Of a DNA stretch of 64,000 bases, positions 44,132-51,511 are shown piece by piece (position 1 is the first letter of the stretch; each line of letters begins with the position of its first letter). Position numbers and translations under genes: made by a program. Location: contig NZ_MZGS01000016.1 of the NCBI RefSeq assembly GCF_003111625.1, positions 1 through 64,000 on the forward strand, read 5' to 3'. The notes beneath the pieces were generated by a model. That model did no database searches, had not been told where the DNA came from, and was given only the letters and a program-made list of their open reading frames with translations. The stretch comes from Methanobrevibacter thaueri (GTDB lineage: Archaea > Methanobacteriota > Methanobacteria > Methanobacteriales > Methanobacteriaceae).

Positions 44132-44760
44132 TTTGACAGCTCCGCACCTATTTCAAAGGCCTTCTCCAGGTCGTTCGGGAACTGCATGATCCATTGCCTT
44201 TCCTTTGCCTCCTGTGAAAAGCCGTTCATGTTATATTTTGAATAGTCGCTGACCTGCATGGTGTCGCAGACAGGGTATGAGACGATTTTACCGTTCAAAA
44301 AGGAAAACAGGTATTCCGTTGTTGCCAGACTGTCCTTCATTGAGTTCTCATAGAATTCCAGAGGGGCGTTCATTGTGTAGAATATCCCTACATTGACCTT
44401 TCCGGCATAATAGCTTGAACCGTCATCATATGACATTATGCAGAATATCAGCCTTTCAATAAGGGCCATGAACTCGCTTGTGGGATGGCCGAAGTAAATC
44501 GGAGAACCAATTAAAAGGCAATCGGCGTCCAGAATCTTTTCAATCAAAGGTGTCAGGTCATCCCTCCAGTAGCACTTGCCCTTGGTCTTGTCCTTGAGCT
44601 TGCAGACAAGACAGCTCCTGCAGCCGGTATAGACCATGTCATACAGGTTGAAGTATTCTGTTTCGGCACCAACTGATTCGGCACCCTTTTGGGCGGACTG
44701 CAATATCTCTGATGTGTTCCATTTCTTCCTTGGACTTGCGTTAACGACTACTGTCTTCAT
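44128..44760 (-). CDS. Iron-sulfur flavoprotein-like reductase 2 of tandem
   Basis: A 210-residue paralogue (MKTVVVNASPRKKWNTSEIL). Cysteine motif CRSCLVCKLKDKTKGKC has one Cys fewer than its neighbours in the last part (CYW in place of CKCYW). LLIGSPIYFGHPTSEF and NVGIFYTMNAPLEFYE are conserved. Overlaps both neighbours by 4 nt (ATGA), so the three genes are translationally coupled. Confidence 0.8.
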   Translation of the reverse strand: MKTVVVNASPRKKWNTSEILQSAQKGAESVGAETEYFNLYDMVYTGCRSCLVCKLKDKTKGKCYWRDDLTPLIEKILDADCLLIGSPIYFGHPTSEFMALIERLIFCIMSYDDGSSYYAGKVNVGIFYTMNAPLEFYENSMKDSLATTEYLFSFLNGKIVSYPVCDTMQVSDYSKYNMNGFSQEAKERQWIMQFPNDLEKAFEIGAELSK

Positions 44761-45389
44761 TTGGATAACTCCGCACCGATTTTAAAAGCGGCATCCAAGT
44801 CAACAGGGAAACGTTTTTCACGACTTAATTTTTTATCTTCCTCATCGAAGGCTCCCATTGCATATTTGGAGTAATCATTGACCTGTAAAGTATTGAATAC
44901 TGGATAGATTTTAACTTCGCCGTTCAACATGCCGAATACCTGGGAGGATGACTGTAGATAATCCTCCATCATGGTTTCATAGTAATCCTCAGGAGCGTTC
45001 ATTGTGAAAAACAGACCCACATTGACCTTGCCCTCAAAATATGATCCGAAACCGTCATATGAAAGTATGCAGAATATCAGCCTTTCCATCAGTGCACGGT
45101 AATGGCTTGTAGGCTCGTTGAAGTATATCGGAGAGCCGATCAACAGGGTATCCGCATCCAATATCCTTTCAATCAATGGGGATAGCTCATCCTTCCAATA
45201 GCATTTGCAACGTTCATTATCAGCTTTCTTACAGATGAGACAGCTCATGCATCCGTGCAAATCGAGCTTATATAAATCAATGTATTCCACTTCCGCACCA
45301 ACAGATTCTGCACCTTTTGCAGCCTCTTTCATGATTTGTGCGGTATTCCACTTTCTCCTTGGACTGGCATTAATAACTACTGTTTTCAT
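44757..45389 (-). CDS. Iron-sulfur flavoprotein-like reductase 1 of tandem
   Basis: A 210-residue first gene of the three-gene unit (MKTVVINASPRRKWNTAQIM). Cys47, 50, 53, 61 and 63 form the CMSCLICK...CKC motif. TLLIGSPIYFNEPTSHYRAL and NVGLFFTMNAPEDYYE match the flavodoxin-fold NADPH-FMN reductase/Isf family. Copy 1 and copy 2 are the closest pair. A 10-bp inverted repeat sits 25-52 bp upstream of the start. Confidence 0.8.
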   Translation of the reverse strand: MKTVVINASPRRKWNTAQIMKEAAKGAESVGAEVEYIDLYKLDLHGCMSCLICKKADNERCKCYWKDELSPLIERILDADTLLIGSPIYFNEPTSHYRALMERLIFCILSYDGFGSYFEGKVNVGLFFTMNAPEDYYETMMEDYLQSSSQVFGMLNGEVKIYPVFNTLQVNDYSKYAMGAFDEEDKKLSREKRFPVDLDAAFKIGAELSK

Positions 45390-45413
45390 AAAATCACCAT
45401 AATAATTATCTAA

Positions 45414-45440
45414 TTATTATATTTTGACCTAATATAATAA
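45414..45440 (-). promoter_or_regulatory. Perfect 10-bp inverted repeat in the flavoprotein promoter
   Basis: TTATTATATT (45414-45423) and AATATAATAA (45431-45440) flank TTGACCT. The element lies 25-51 bp upstream of the first flavoprotein start, where a TATA box and operator would be expected. It also lies 75-100 bp upstream of the divergent AIM24 gene. Confidence 0.5.
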
Positions 45441-45514
45441 AAAAATAATTATTAATATTAATTAAAATATAAGAAATATTATATCAAATTTTAAAATAGA
45501 TATTAGGTGACAAA

Positions 45515-46198
45515 ATGGAATATGAGATTAAAGGTGGAGCATTTCCTGTTGTAATCTGCAGATTACAAAAGGGAGAAACAATGAAAGATGAAACCGGAGC
45601 TATGGCTTTTATGACTCCAAACATTAAAATGGAAACAAATACCGGAGGCGGTCTCATTAAGGGACTTGGAAGAGCATTATCCGGAGACACAATATTTTTA
45701 AGCTTCTTCACTGCACAAGAGGATGGCGCAGAAATAGGATTCGCATCATGCTATCCTGGAAAAATCCTTGCAATAAGACTTAACGGATCAAACTCAATAA
45801 TCGGTCAGAAAAATGCGTTTTTAACTTCAGAGAAAGGCGTTGACATCCAAATGCACTTCAGAAAAAAACTGGGAGCAGGAATTTTCGGTGGAGAAGGATT
45901 CATCCTTCAAAAATTCACTGGAGAAGGAATGCTCTTTTTAGAAATAGACGGAGAAGTTATCGAAAGGACCCTTGCACCAGGTGAAAAATTAATCATCGAC
46001 CAAGGACACGTTGCTGCAATGGAAGAGACCGTTGACTTTGATATCCAAAGGGTGAAAGGTGCTAAAAACATGTTATTCGGAGGCGAAGGCCTATTCTTCG
46101 CTACATTAACCGGTCCTGGAAAAGTATGGATACAAAGTATGCCAATCAGCAGATTAGCTGAAGCGATAATACCATTCATTCCAACAAAATCAGAATAA
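45515..46198 (+). CDS. AIM24/TIGR00266 family protein
   Basis: A 227-residue beta-rich cytosolic protein (MEYEIKGGAFPVVICRLQKG). Family blocks: MTPNIKMETNTGGG, TIFLSFFTAQEDGAEIGFAS, FLTSEKGVDIQMHFRKKLG, GEGFILQKFTGEGMLFLEI and the C-terminal GPGKVWIQSMPISRLAE. These fit the TIGR00266/AIM24 family, widely distributed and of unknown biochemical role. GGTGAC precedes the ATG. Confidence 0.88.
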   Translation: MEYEIKGGAFPVVICRLQKGETMKDETGAMAFMTPNIKMETNTGGGLIKGLGRALSGDTIFLSFFTAQEDGAEIGFASCYPGKILAIRLNGSNSIIGQKNAFLTSEKGVDIQMHFRKKLGAGIFGGEGFILQKFTGEGMLFLEIDGEVIERTLAPGEKLIIDQGHVAAMEETVDFDIQRVKGAKNMLFGGEGLFFATLTGPGKVWIQSMPISRLAEAIIPFIPTKSE

Positions 46199-46200
46199 TT

Positions 46201-46236
46201 AAAAAAAAAGAAGTTTATTTATTTAAATAAACTTTT
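46201..46236. terminator. Bidirectional terminator between AIM24 and serS
   Basis: AAGTTTATTT (46211-46220) pairs with AAATAAACTT (46225-46234) over 10 bp. T-rich sequence lies on the forward side and nine T on the reverse strand (46209-46201). Confidence 0.68.
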
Positions 46237-46239
46237 TAA

Positions 46240-47517
46240 CTATTTTTTTGCTTCAATGACAGTTTTTCCGTTCATGTAAGGGACTAACACGTCAGGAACT
46301 TTAACACTACCATCAGCCTGTTGATAATTTTCCAAAATGCAGCACATTGTTCTTTCGGTTGCAATTGCAGTACTGTTTAGGGTGTGCAGGATTTGAGCGT
46401 CTCCAGAACCTGCTCTACCGACACGGGTCTTTGTCTTACGTGCCTGGTAATCCTTACAGTTGGTACATGATACCAATTCTCTGAATGCGCCTGAACCTGG
46501 GAACCATGCCTCAAGGTCATATTTGATGGCTGCATTGTCATTCAAAGCGGATGACACGATAGCTATAATCTGATATGGAAGACCTAACTTTTGATAGATC
46601 CTTTCGGTGACTTCCATCAGGTGATCGTGCTGATTTCTGGAATCTTCAGGTGCTGAATAGATGAACTGTTCGATTTTTTCAAACTGGTGAACCCTGAATA
46701 TTCCCAGGGTATCCTTACCGTGTGACCCTGCCTCTTTCCTAAAGCAGGTGGATAATGCGCAGTATCTTAAAGGTAACTCATCAGGATTGATGATTTCATC
46801 CCTGTGAAGTGCTGCCAAGGTTTGCTCAGCGGTTGCAATGAGGTACATGTCCTCATTTTCCACCTTGTATAGAGTCTCTTCAAACTCTCCGAGCTCTGAG
46901 GTTTCCGCTGCGACTTCCCCCTTGACAAAGAATGGGGTTTGCATTGGAATGTAACCTTCAGCTTCAAGTTCTGATAATGCGAATTGAATTAATGCGAGGT
47001 TCAAGTGCAATATGTCACGTTTGAGGTAATAGAATCTTGCTCCTGCGATGCTTGCCGCAGTCTCAAGGTCTGCACCGTCAATCTTGTTGATCAAATCAAC
47101 GTGGTTTAACAGCTCAAAGTCATGTTCTGGGATTTCACCATATGTCCTTACAACGACATTGTCGTCTTCGGTGTCTGATATAGGAACATCCTCATCTATG
47201 ATGTTTCCGACTTTGTACCTGTAATCGTCACGAAGCTTGAGGTAATCAGCATTTTTTGCAGTCAATTCCTTGATTTCAGCTGCAACCTCTTTTGATCTTT
47301 TGATTACCTCATCCAAATTGCCTTCTTCCTTTGCCTTTTTGAATGATTTTGATAGCTTGTTTTTCTCAGACCTTAATGAATTGAGTTTCCTTTCACCTTC
47401 TCTCCATAAGGTGTCGTATTCTATTACTTTTTCCACATTGTCTGTGTCTCTAAATCTCTTCTTTTCAGAGTCTATGATCAATTCCGGATTTTCTCTGAAT
47501 AACTTTATATCTAACAA
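46240..47517 (-). CDS. serS: Seryl-tRNA synthetase, canonical type
   Basis: A 425-residue class II synthetase that charges tRNA-Ser and primes selenocysteine tRNA where present. The start is TTG at 47517 with GGGGAC upstream (MLDIKLFRENPELI). An N-terminal coiled-coil arm (about 30-105) is followed by motif 2 CFRKEAGSHGKDTLGIFRVH and motif 3 NSTAIATERTMCCILENYQ. These are features of the common SerRS, not the atypical zinc-dependent methanogen type known from some Methanobacteriales. Confidence 0.93.
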   Translation of the reverse strand: MLDIKLFRENPELIIDSEKKRFRDTDNVEKVIEYDTLWREGERKLNSLRSEKNKLSKSFKKAKEEGNLDEVIKRSKEVAAEIKELTAKNADYLKLRDDYRYKVGNIIDEDVPISDTEDDNVVVRTYGEIPEHDFELLNHVDLINKIDGADLETAASIAGARFYYLKRDILHLNLALIQFALSELEAEGYIPMQTPFFVKGEVAAETSELGEFEETLYKVENEDMYLIATAEQTLAALHRDEIINPDELPLRYCALSTCFRKEAGSHGKDTLGIFRVHQFEKIEQFIYSAPEDSRNQHDHLMEVTERIYQKLGLPYQIIAIVSSALNDNAAIKYDLEAWFPGSGAFRELVSCTNCKDYQARKTKTRVGRAGSGDAQILHTLNSTAIATERTMCCILENYQQADGSVKVPDVLVPYMNGKTVIEAKK

Positions 47518-47589
47518 TATTTTGTCCCCTAAAATATTTTATACAATATTAATTTTAGTTTCTTTTGTTTTTTAAAGTTAATGATGAAA

Positions 47590-47940
47590 TCACAATAACT
47601 TCTCTTCCCATTCCTTGACCTTAAAACCTACCAAAACGAAATCGTCGCCAACGACAATTGGGCGTTTGACAAGCATTCCGTCGGTTGCCAAGATGTCAAA
47701 CTGTTCCTGTTCTGTCATGTCAGGGATTTTGTCCTTAAGTTTCTTTTCACGATATACCATTCCACTGGTGTTGAAAAATCTCTTAAGAGGCAATCCGGAC
47801 TTGTTGTACCATTTTTCAATTTCTTCAGCTGTAGGATTGTCCTCCACGATATGTCTTGATTCATATTCTATATTGTGTTCATCCAACCAGTTTTTGGCCT
47901 TGCGGCATGTTGAGCATTTAGGGTATTGTACGAATAACAT
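47590..47940 (-). CDS. ArsC/Spx-like thioredoxin-fold protein
   Basis: A 116-residue protein with the redox pair CSTC in MLFVQYPKCSTCRKAKNWLD. ESRHIVEDNPTAEEIEKW, the Thr-Ser-Gly-Met segment and LVKRPIVVGDDFVLVGF match the ArsC family, closer to Spx/YffB than to proven arsenate reductases. It may reduce a thiol mixed disulfide. No ribosome-binding site is evident. It lies 16 nt downstream of the HAD gene. Confidence 0.82.
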   Translation of the reverse strand: MLFVQYPKCSTCRKAKNWLDEHNIEYESRHIVEDNPTAEEIEKWYNKSGLPLKRFFNTSGMVYREKKLKDKIPDMTEQEQFDILATDGMLVKRPIVVGDDFVLVGFKVKEWEEKLL

Positions 47941-47956
47941 GATATGATTTATGGCG

Positions 47957-48601
47957 CTAGAAATATTTAATTATTTCATCAAAATCATCAATCGCCTCAA
48001 GGACATATTCATCTTCCGAGTCCCTTTCATTGCCGTAACCCCATTTGACTATAACGCAATCGATTCCGGCATTCCTTGCGGTTTGGATGTCTGTTCCGGA
48101 GTCTCCAATGTAGATTACCTCACTTAAATCGACATCAGCCCTTTTGATAATCTCAAGGACTGCGTGAGGGTCTGGCTTTGAGGGATAGTCAAAATCATGG
48201 CCCATTATCATGAAAAAGTCAATGTCTGAGAAATGCCTTTCGGTGAATGTGGCGATGGAATCGTTGAACCTGTTTGAGTTGATTGCTATCAAAACACCCA
48301 TGTCCTGCAATTTCCTTAAGATTTCAACGCTTTTGGGGAAGGGAACGGTGTTTTCCTTTTCCGCCCGATAATAGATGTCAAGATAGGTGTCCTTGGTTTG
48401 TCTGATGTTTTCGGGAGTGGCGTTCTCTTCCAGAATGAGTGCAACAATCTCATCGATATTTCCTCCCAGATACTTGACATACTCGTCGCTTGTCAGTGTC
48501 GGGAAATCATACATCGACAGGGCCTCGTTGAGGTATCTGACAACATCATGAATTGAATCTATTAGCGTTCCATCAAAATCAAAGATTGCAAGTTTTTTCA
48601 T
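47957..48601 (-). CDS. HAD-family phosphatase (phosphoglycolate phosphatase-like)
   Basis: A 214-residue HAD hydrolase. Motif I is IFDFDGTLIDS, motif II INSNR, motif III KPDP and motif IV YIGDSGTDIQTARNAG. The cap domain lies between motifs I and II (residues about 15-85). The family removes phosphate from small molecules such as phosphoglycolate; the substrate is not fixed by sequence. Confidence 0.85.
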   Translation of the reverse strand: MKKLAIFDFDGTLIDSIHDVVRYLNEALSMYDFPTLTSDEYVKYLGGNIDEIVALILEENATPENIRQTKDTYLDIYYRAEKENTVPFPKSVEILRKLQDMGVLIAINSNRFNDSIATFTERHFSDIDFFMIMGHDFDYPSKPDPHAVLEIIKRADVDLSEVIYIGDSGTDIQTARNAGIDCVIVKWGYGNERDSEDEYVLEAIDDFDEIIKYF

Positions 48602-48643
48602 ATTTTCTAGGTTTGTTCAATGTGACTAAAAAAATTTTCCGTA

Positions 48644-49093
48644 TTACATGAACTCCTTTCTCATGCAGATTACGCTGTCGTCACCGATGAACTGGCCAAA
48701 ATCATCAGTCAGGTGATAGCCCAACTTCTCATACAACCTGATTGCAGGAACGTTATGGGCTCCTGTTACTATTATGGAAAAGGAGAAATCATCCTTCATC
48801 ACCAGTTTTTCCAATTCTCTGATGAGACAATATGCTATTCCTCTCTTTCTGAAAGCTTTCTTAACGTAAACCCTTTTGAACTCGACGGAATCCTCATCCA
48901 TAACCCTGTAACTGGCGCATGCAATGGGTTGGCCTGAATCCAAGGCAAGCAAGACCACATGAGGCTTAGTGAACTCGTTGTACTGGTCATACTTTGACAG
49001 CTCATCGCCTATCCGCTCATAATAACCTCTGTCCAGTTCACGGACAAGCTCCAGGAATCTCTCATCCTTTTCGTTGGTTAAAACCGTTTCCAT
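48644..49093 (-). CDS. GNAT-family N-acetyltransferase
   Basis: A 149-residue protein with the start taken at ATG 49093 (METVLTNEKDERFLEL), where GGGTGTGAT is upstream; an ATG at 49111 would overlap that site. Motif A, VYVKKAFRKRGIAYCLIREL, holds the acetyl-CoA pyrophosphate loop RxxGIA. IVTGAHNVPAIRLYEKLGYH is the classic end of the fold. Acceptor unknown. Confidence 0.85.
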   Translation of the reverse strand: METVLTNEKDERFLELVRELDRGYYERIGDELSKYDQYNEFTKPHVVLLALDSGQPIACASYRVMDEDSVEFKRVYVKKAFRKRGIAYCLIRELEKLVMKDDFSFSIIVTGAHNVPAIRLYEKLGYHLTDDFGQFIGDDSVICMRKEFM

Positions 49094-49115
49094 AACTATC
49101 ACACCCATCATTATA

Positions 49116-49628
49116 TTATCGTTCGCTCCTAATTAACCTGATCAGTGCGACAACACCTACAAGGGCGGTGAAGCTTTCGATTGCGGCAGATGCGAAATCG
49201 AGGATTGCCAAAAAATAAATGATGTAAATTGCACTGTTTAGGATGAATCCCATTTTAATTGTCTTGATTGTTTTCAAATAGTAGTTGCAGAGGGTAATCT
49301 GGATTATTGCAATGATCGGCAGCAGTCCGATGAAACCCAATGTGTTTACAAGCAACCCCAGGACGACGGATATCACAATGAAGAATACCGTCCAATTGAA
49401 TGTCAGCTTGTCCTTATAAACCATTGCGTTACGGGATGCCGCAATTGCCATTGTGGTCACTCCTGTCCATGAAAAAAAGAACACCGAGGATATCATCAAT
49501 ATGAAAGCGTTAAGGAATTGGTACTTGTAGGCCTGCTTCTCATCATTGACCCACATGCTTAAAATGATGAAAATCCCTGCTATGAGAGAAATAACATTAC
49601 CAATGACTATGTTTAAAGGCAAGCTCAT
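49116..49628 (-). CDS. YgjV-like membrane protein
   Basis: A 170-residue protein with about six membrane spans (VIGNVISLIAGIFIILSMWV, LNAFILMISSVFFFSW, WTVFFIVISVVLGLLV and others). The signature DEKQAYKYQFLNAF and AASRNAMVYKD matches the YgjV (Imp-YgjV) family of inner-membrane proteins of unknown role. It lies 22 nt upstream of the GNAT gene on the same strand. Confidence 0.72.
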   Translation of the reverse strand: MSLPLNIVIGNVISLIAGIFIILSMWVNDEKQAYKYQFLNAFILMISSVFFFSWTGVTTMAIAASRNAMVYKDKLTFNWTVFFIVISVVLGLLVNTLGFIGLLPIIAIIQITLCNYYLKTIKTIKMGFILNSAIYIIYFLAILDFASAAIESFTALVGVVALIRLIRSER

Positions 49629-49665
49629 GTAAACCTATTTATTGAAATGGTTAAATAAACTTAAC

Positions 49666-50037
49666 CTATTTCTTCCTATCGAAAAATTCAATTTCAACAA
49701 AGTTCAGCTTGGAAATGACATATACTGCAAGAATTCCAAAAGCAATCACCGCCAGCACTGCCAAAACGCCACCCCACGGAACCGGAAGTGAATCCGGCAC
49801 TTTTAGATACAATAAGATAAACACCGGAAGGATGATGAATGAAGTGATGATTACGCAGACATTCAATGCAGCATGCCCCTTTTCGATTGTGAAAACATAA
49901 GTGAACAGTATCAGAAACACTCCAATTATTGCAATCGAAACGATTATCTGATGATTCAGGTTCGTGAAAATCCCTAAGAGAACCAGAACCAGAAATAGTG
50001 AAATGCAGAAAACAGTTCGTAAAGGATGTCTTGCCAT
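49666..50037 (-). CDS. Four-span membrane protein of unknown function
   Basis: A 123-residue protein (MARHPLRTVFCISLFLVLVL) with four hydrophobic segments and a charged end (NFVEIEFFDRKK). No family recognised. It is on the same strand as the YgjV-like gene, 37 nt upstream of it. Confidence 0.6.
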   Translation of the reverse strand: MARHPLRTVFCISLFLVLVLLGIFTNLNHQIIVSIAIIGVFLILFTYVFTIEKGHAALNVCVIITSFIILPVFILLYLKVPDSLPVPWGGVLAVLAVIAFGILAVYVISKLNFVEIEFFDRKK

Positions 50038-50098
50038 ATTAATTAATCTTTACAGGAAAATTTAAAAAATTTTCTATTTTGGCACAATGGTGATAAAA

Positions 50099-50590
50099 TC
50101 ACATGCGTTCATCTTTAAAATCAATCCCTTCAATTCTCAGCAATGCGATTTTCCTGTCGATTCCACCGGCATAACCCGTCAACTTTCCATTGCTGCCCAA
50201 AACCCTATGGCATGGAACCATGATTGATATCGGATTGTGTCCAACCGCTCCGCCAACGGCCTGTGCGGACATTGTCGGAGATATCATTGATGCAATCTCC
50301 CCGTAGGTCATTGTCTCTCCATGTGGAATTTCAGACAGTATTTTCCATACTTTCTGTCTGAATTGGGATCCATGGGCTTTAATCTTGAAATCGACCTTGG
50401 GATTTTTGCCTTTGAAATAATCGTCAAGCCAACCGGTGGCCTTATTAAAAATAGCTAAATCATCATTTACAATAAAATCAGTTGATGGAAAATGCTTTTG
50501 GCCGTAAAACCATGCTCCGCAAATTGCCTCGCCATCACTTGCAACCATCATCTTTCCAATCGGTGAGGTGTAGTCTGTCGAATAATACAT
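50099..50590 (-). CDS. ogt: Methylated-DNA-protein-cysteine methyltransferase
   Basis: A 163-residue suicide repair enzyme that takes alkyl groups from O6-methylguanine onto its own cysteine. The active site IMVPCHRVLGSNG is present, followed by GYAGGIDRK. The DNA-binding helix-turn-helix is in PHGETMTYGEIASMI and AVGGAVGHNP. Full length with a short N-terminal domain. No ribosome-binding site is clear. Confidence 0.93.
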   Translation of the reverse strand: MYYSTDYTSPIGKMMVASDGEAICGAWFYGQKHFPSTDFIVNDDLAIFNKATGWLDDYFKGKNPKVDFKIKAHGSQFRQKVWKILSEIPHGETMTYGEIASMISPTMSAQAVGGAVGHNPISIMVPCHRVLGSNGKLTGYAGGIDRKIALLRIEGIDFKDERM

Positions 50591-50649
50591 TTCAATCCAT
50601 GTATGACTTGAAGAATTCCTCGAATTAGTTTAATCCAAACTTGAAGGAA

Positions 50650-50751
50650 TTAAAAATCAAGTTTAAAAATATCTTTCTTATTATCAACTTCAATAGTATA
50701 CTCTACAGGTTCAATAATCTTTCTTAAAACTTCAATAGTTAAATTTGTCAT
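50650..50751 (-). CDS. Possible 33-residue small protein
   Basis: Begins MTNLTIEVLRKIIEPVEYTI and ends KDIFKLDF. Composition is protein-like and amphipathic, but the start has no ribosome-binding site and no relatives are known to me. It lies downstream of the TBP-paralogue gene on the same strand, after a region with direct and inverted repeats. Confidence 0.35.
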   Translation of the reverse strand: MTNLTIEVLRKIIEPVEYTIEVDNKKDIFKLDF

Positions 50752-50801
50752 AATTAATGATTGATAAAACGATTATAAAAGCATTTCTATATAAATATCG
50801 A

Positions 50802-50850
50802 CAATATTGATATCAACTTGTAATTTTACAAGCTTATAGCAATATTGATA
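50802..50850. promoter_or_regulatory. Repeat-rich element next to the TBP paralogue
   Basis: CAATATTGATA occurs twice (50802-50812 and 50840-50850). Between the copies lies CTTGTAA-TT-TTACAAG (50817-50832), a 7-bp inverted repeat. It could be the terminator of the TBP-like gene or an operator for the small reading frame to its left. Confidence 0.4.
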
Positions 50851-50873
50851 CAAGTGTAAAAATAGTAATTTAA

Positions 50874-51398
50874 TTATATATCTGATTTTTCACGAATCAA
50901 ATCTTTAAATTCTGCAACATGTTCTTCAAAATGTTCTAAAGATTTAACTCCAGTAATAGTAATTTTACCACTACCAAAAAGAAGATAAGTAAGGTCATAT
51001 TTGTCTTTGAAGTTCATTCCAGGAAATTGTTCAGGTTCATAAGAAGCATCATAATCAGTTAATTCTACAATTAGTTTTTCTAAATCAACTTCAAAGTCTA
51101 ATTGATCCATATACACCCGATTGTTAATGTTAATATTTTTAATAGTATTATCAATGCCATATTTTTGAATATAATCTACAACATTGTTAGCAACTTCATT
51201 TAACTCATCTTCACTTTTAGCACCAGTAACAAGAAACTTTCCAGAACCATAAAAAGCAGTATATTTATTATAAGGTGGAATTTTAGCCTTAACCCAAAAA
51301 TGAGCTTTCTCTACATTGGGTAATTTAACTAAAAGTTCTTCTAAATCAAATGGTTTCTCCATTTCGACAGTTGCAACAATATTTACTAACTCCATCAT
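50874..51398 (-). CDS. Divergent TATA-binding protein paralogue
   Basis: A 174-residue protein with the two-lobed TBP fold. The C-terminal lobe has the standard YEPEQFPGMNF and LLFGSGKITITGVKS, including both DNA-kinking Phe. The N-terminal lobe keeps AFYGSGKFLVTGAKS but replaces the first EQFPG block with EKAHFWVKAKIPPY, so one intercalating Phe position is altered. Archaeal TBP are normally near-symmetrical, so this is unlikely to be the main TBP. It is divergent from the type I restriction operon 113 bp away and may direct a special promoter set. Confidence 0.82.
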   Translation of the reverse strand: MMELVNIVATVEMEKPFDLEELLVKLPNVEKAHFWVKAKIPPYNKYTAFYGSGKFLVTGAKSEDELNEVANNVVDYIQKYGIDNTIKNININNRVYMDQLDFEVDLEKLIVELTDYDASYEPEQFPGMNFKDKYDLTYLLFGSGKITITGVKSLEHFEEHVAEFKDLIREKSDI

Positions 51399-51511
51399 AT
51401 TAAATTCTGTAACTGCTTGTTATTATACCTTGACAACAATTTTGTATTAACATAATAATTATATCCTGTTACCAACAAATTCAATATCATATCAAATATG
51501 GTTGTGCAACT

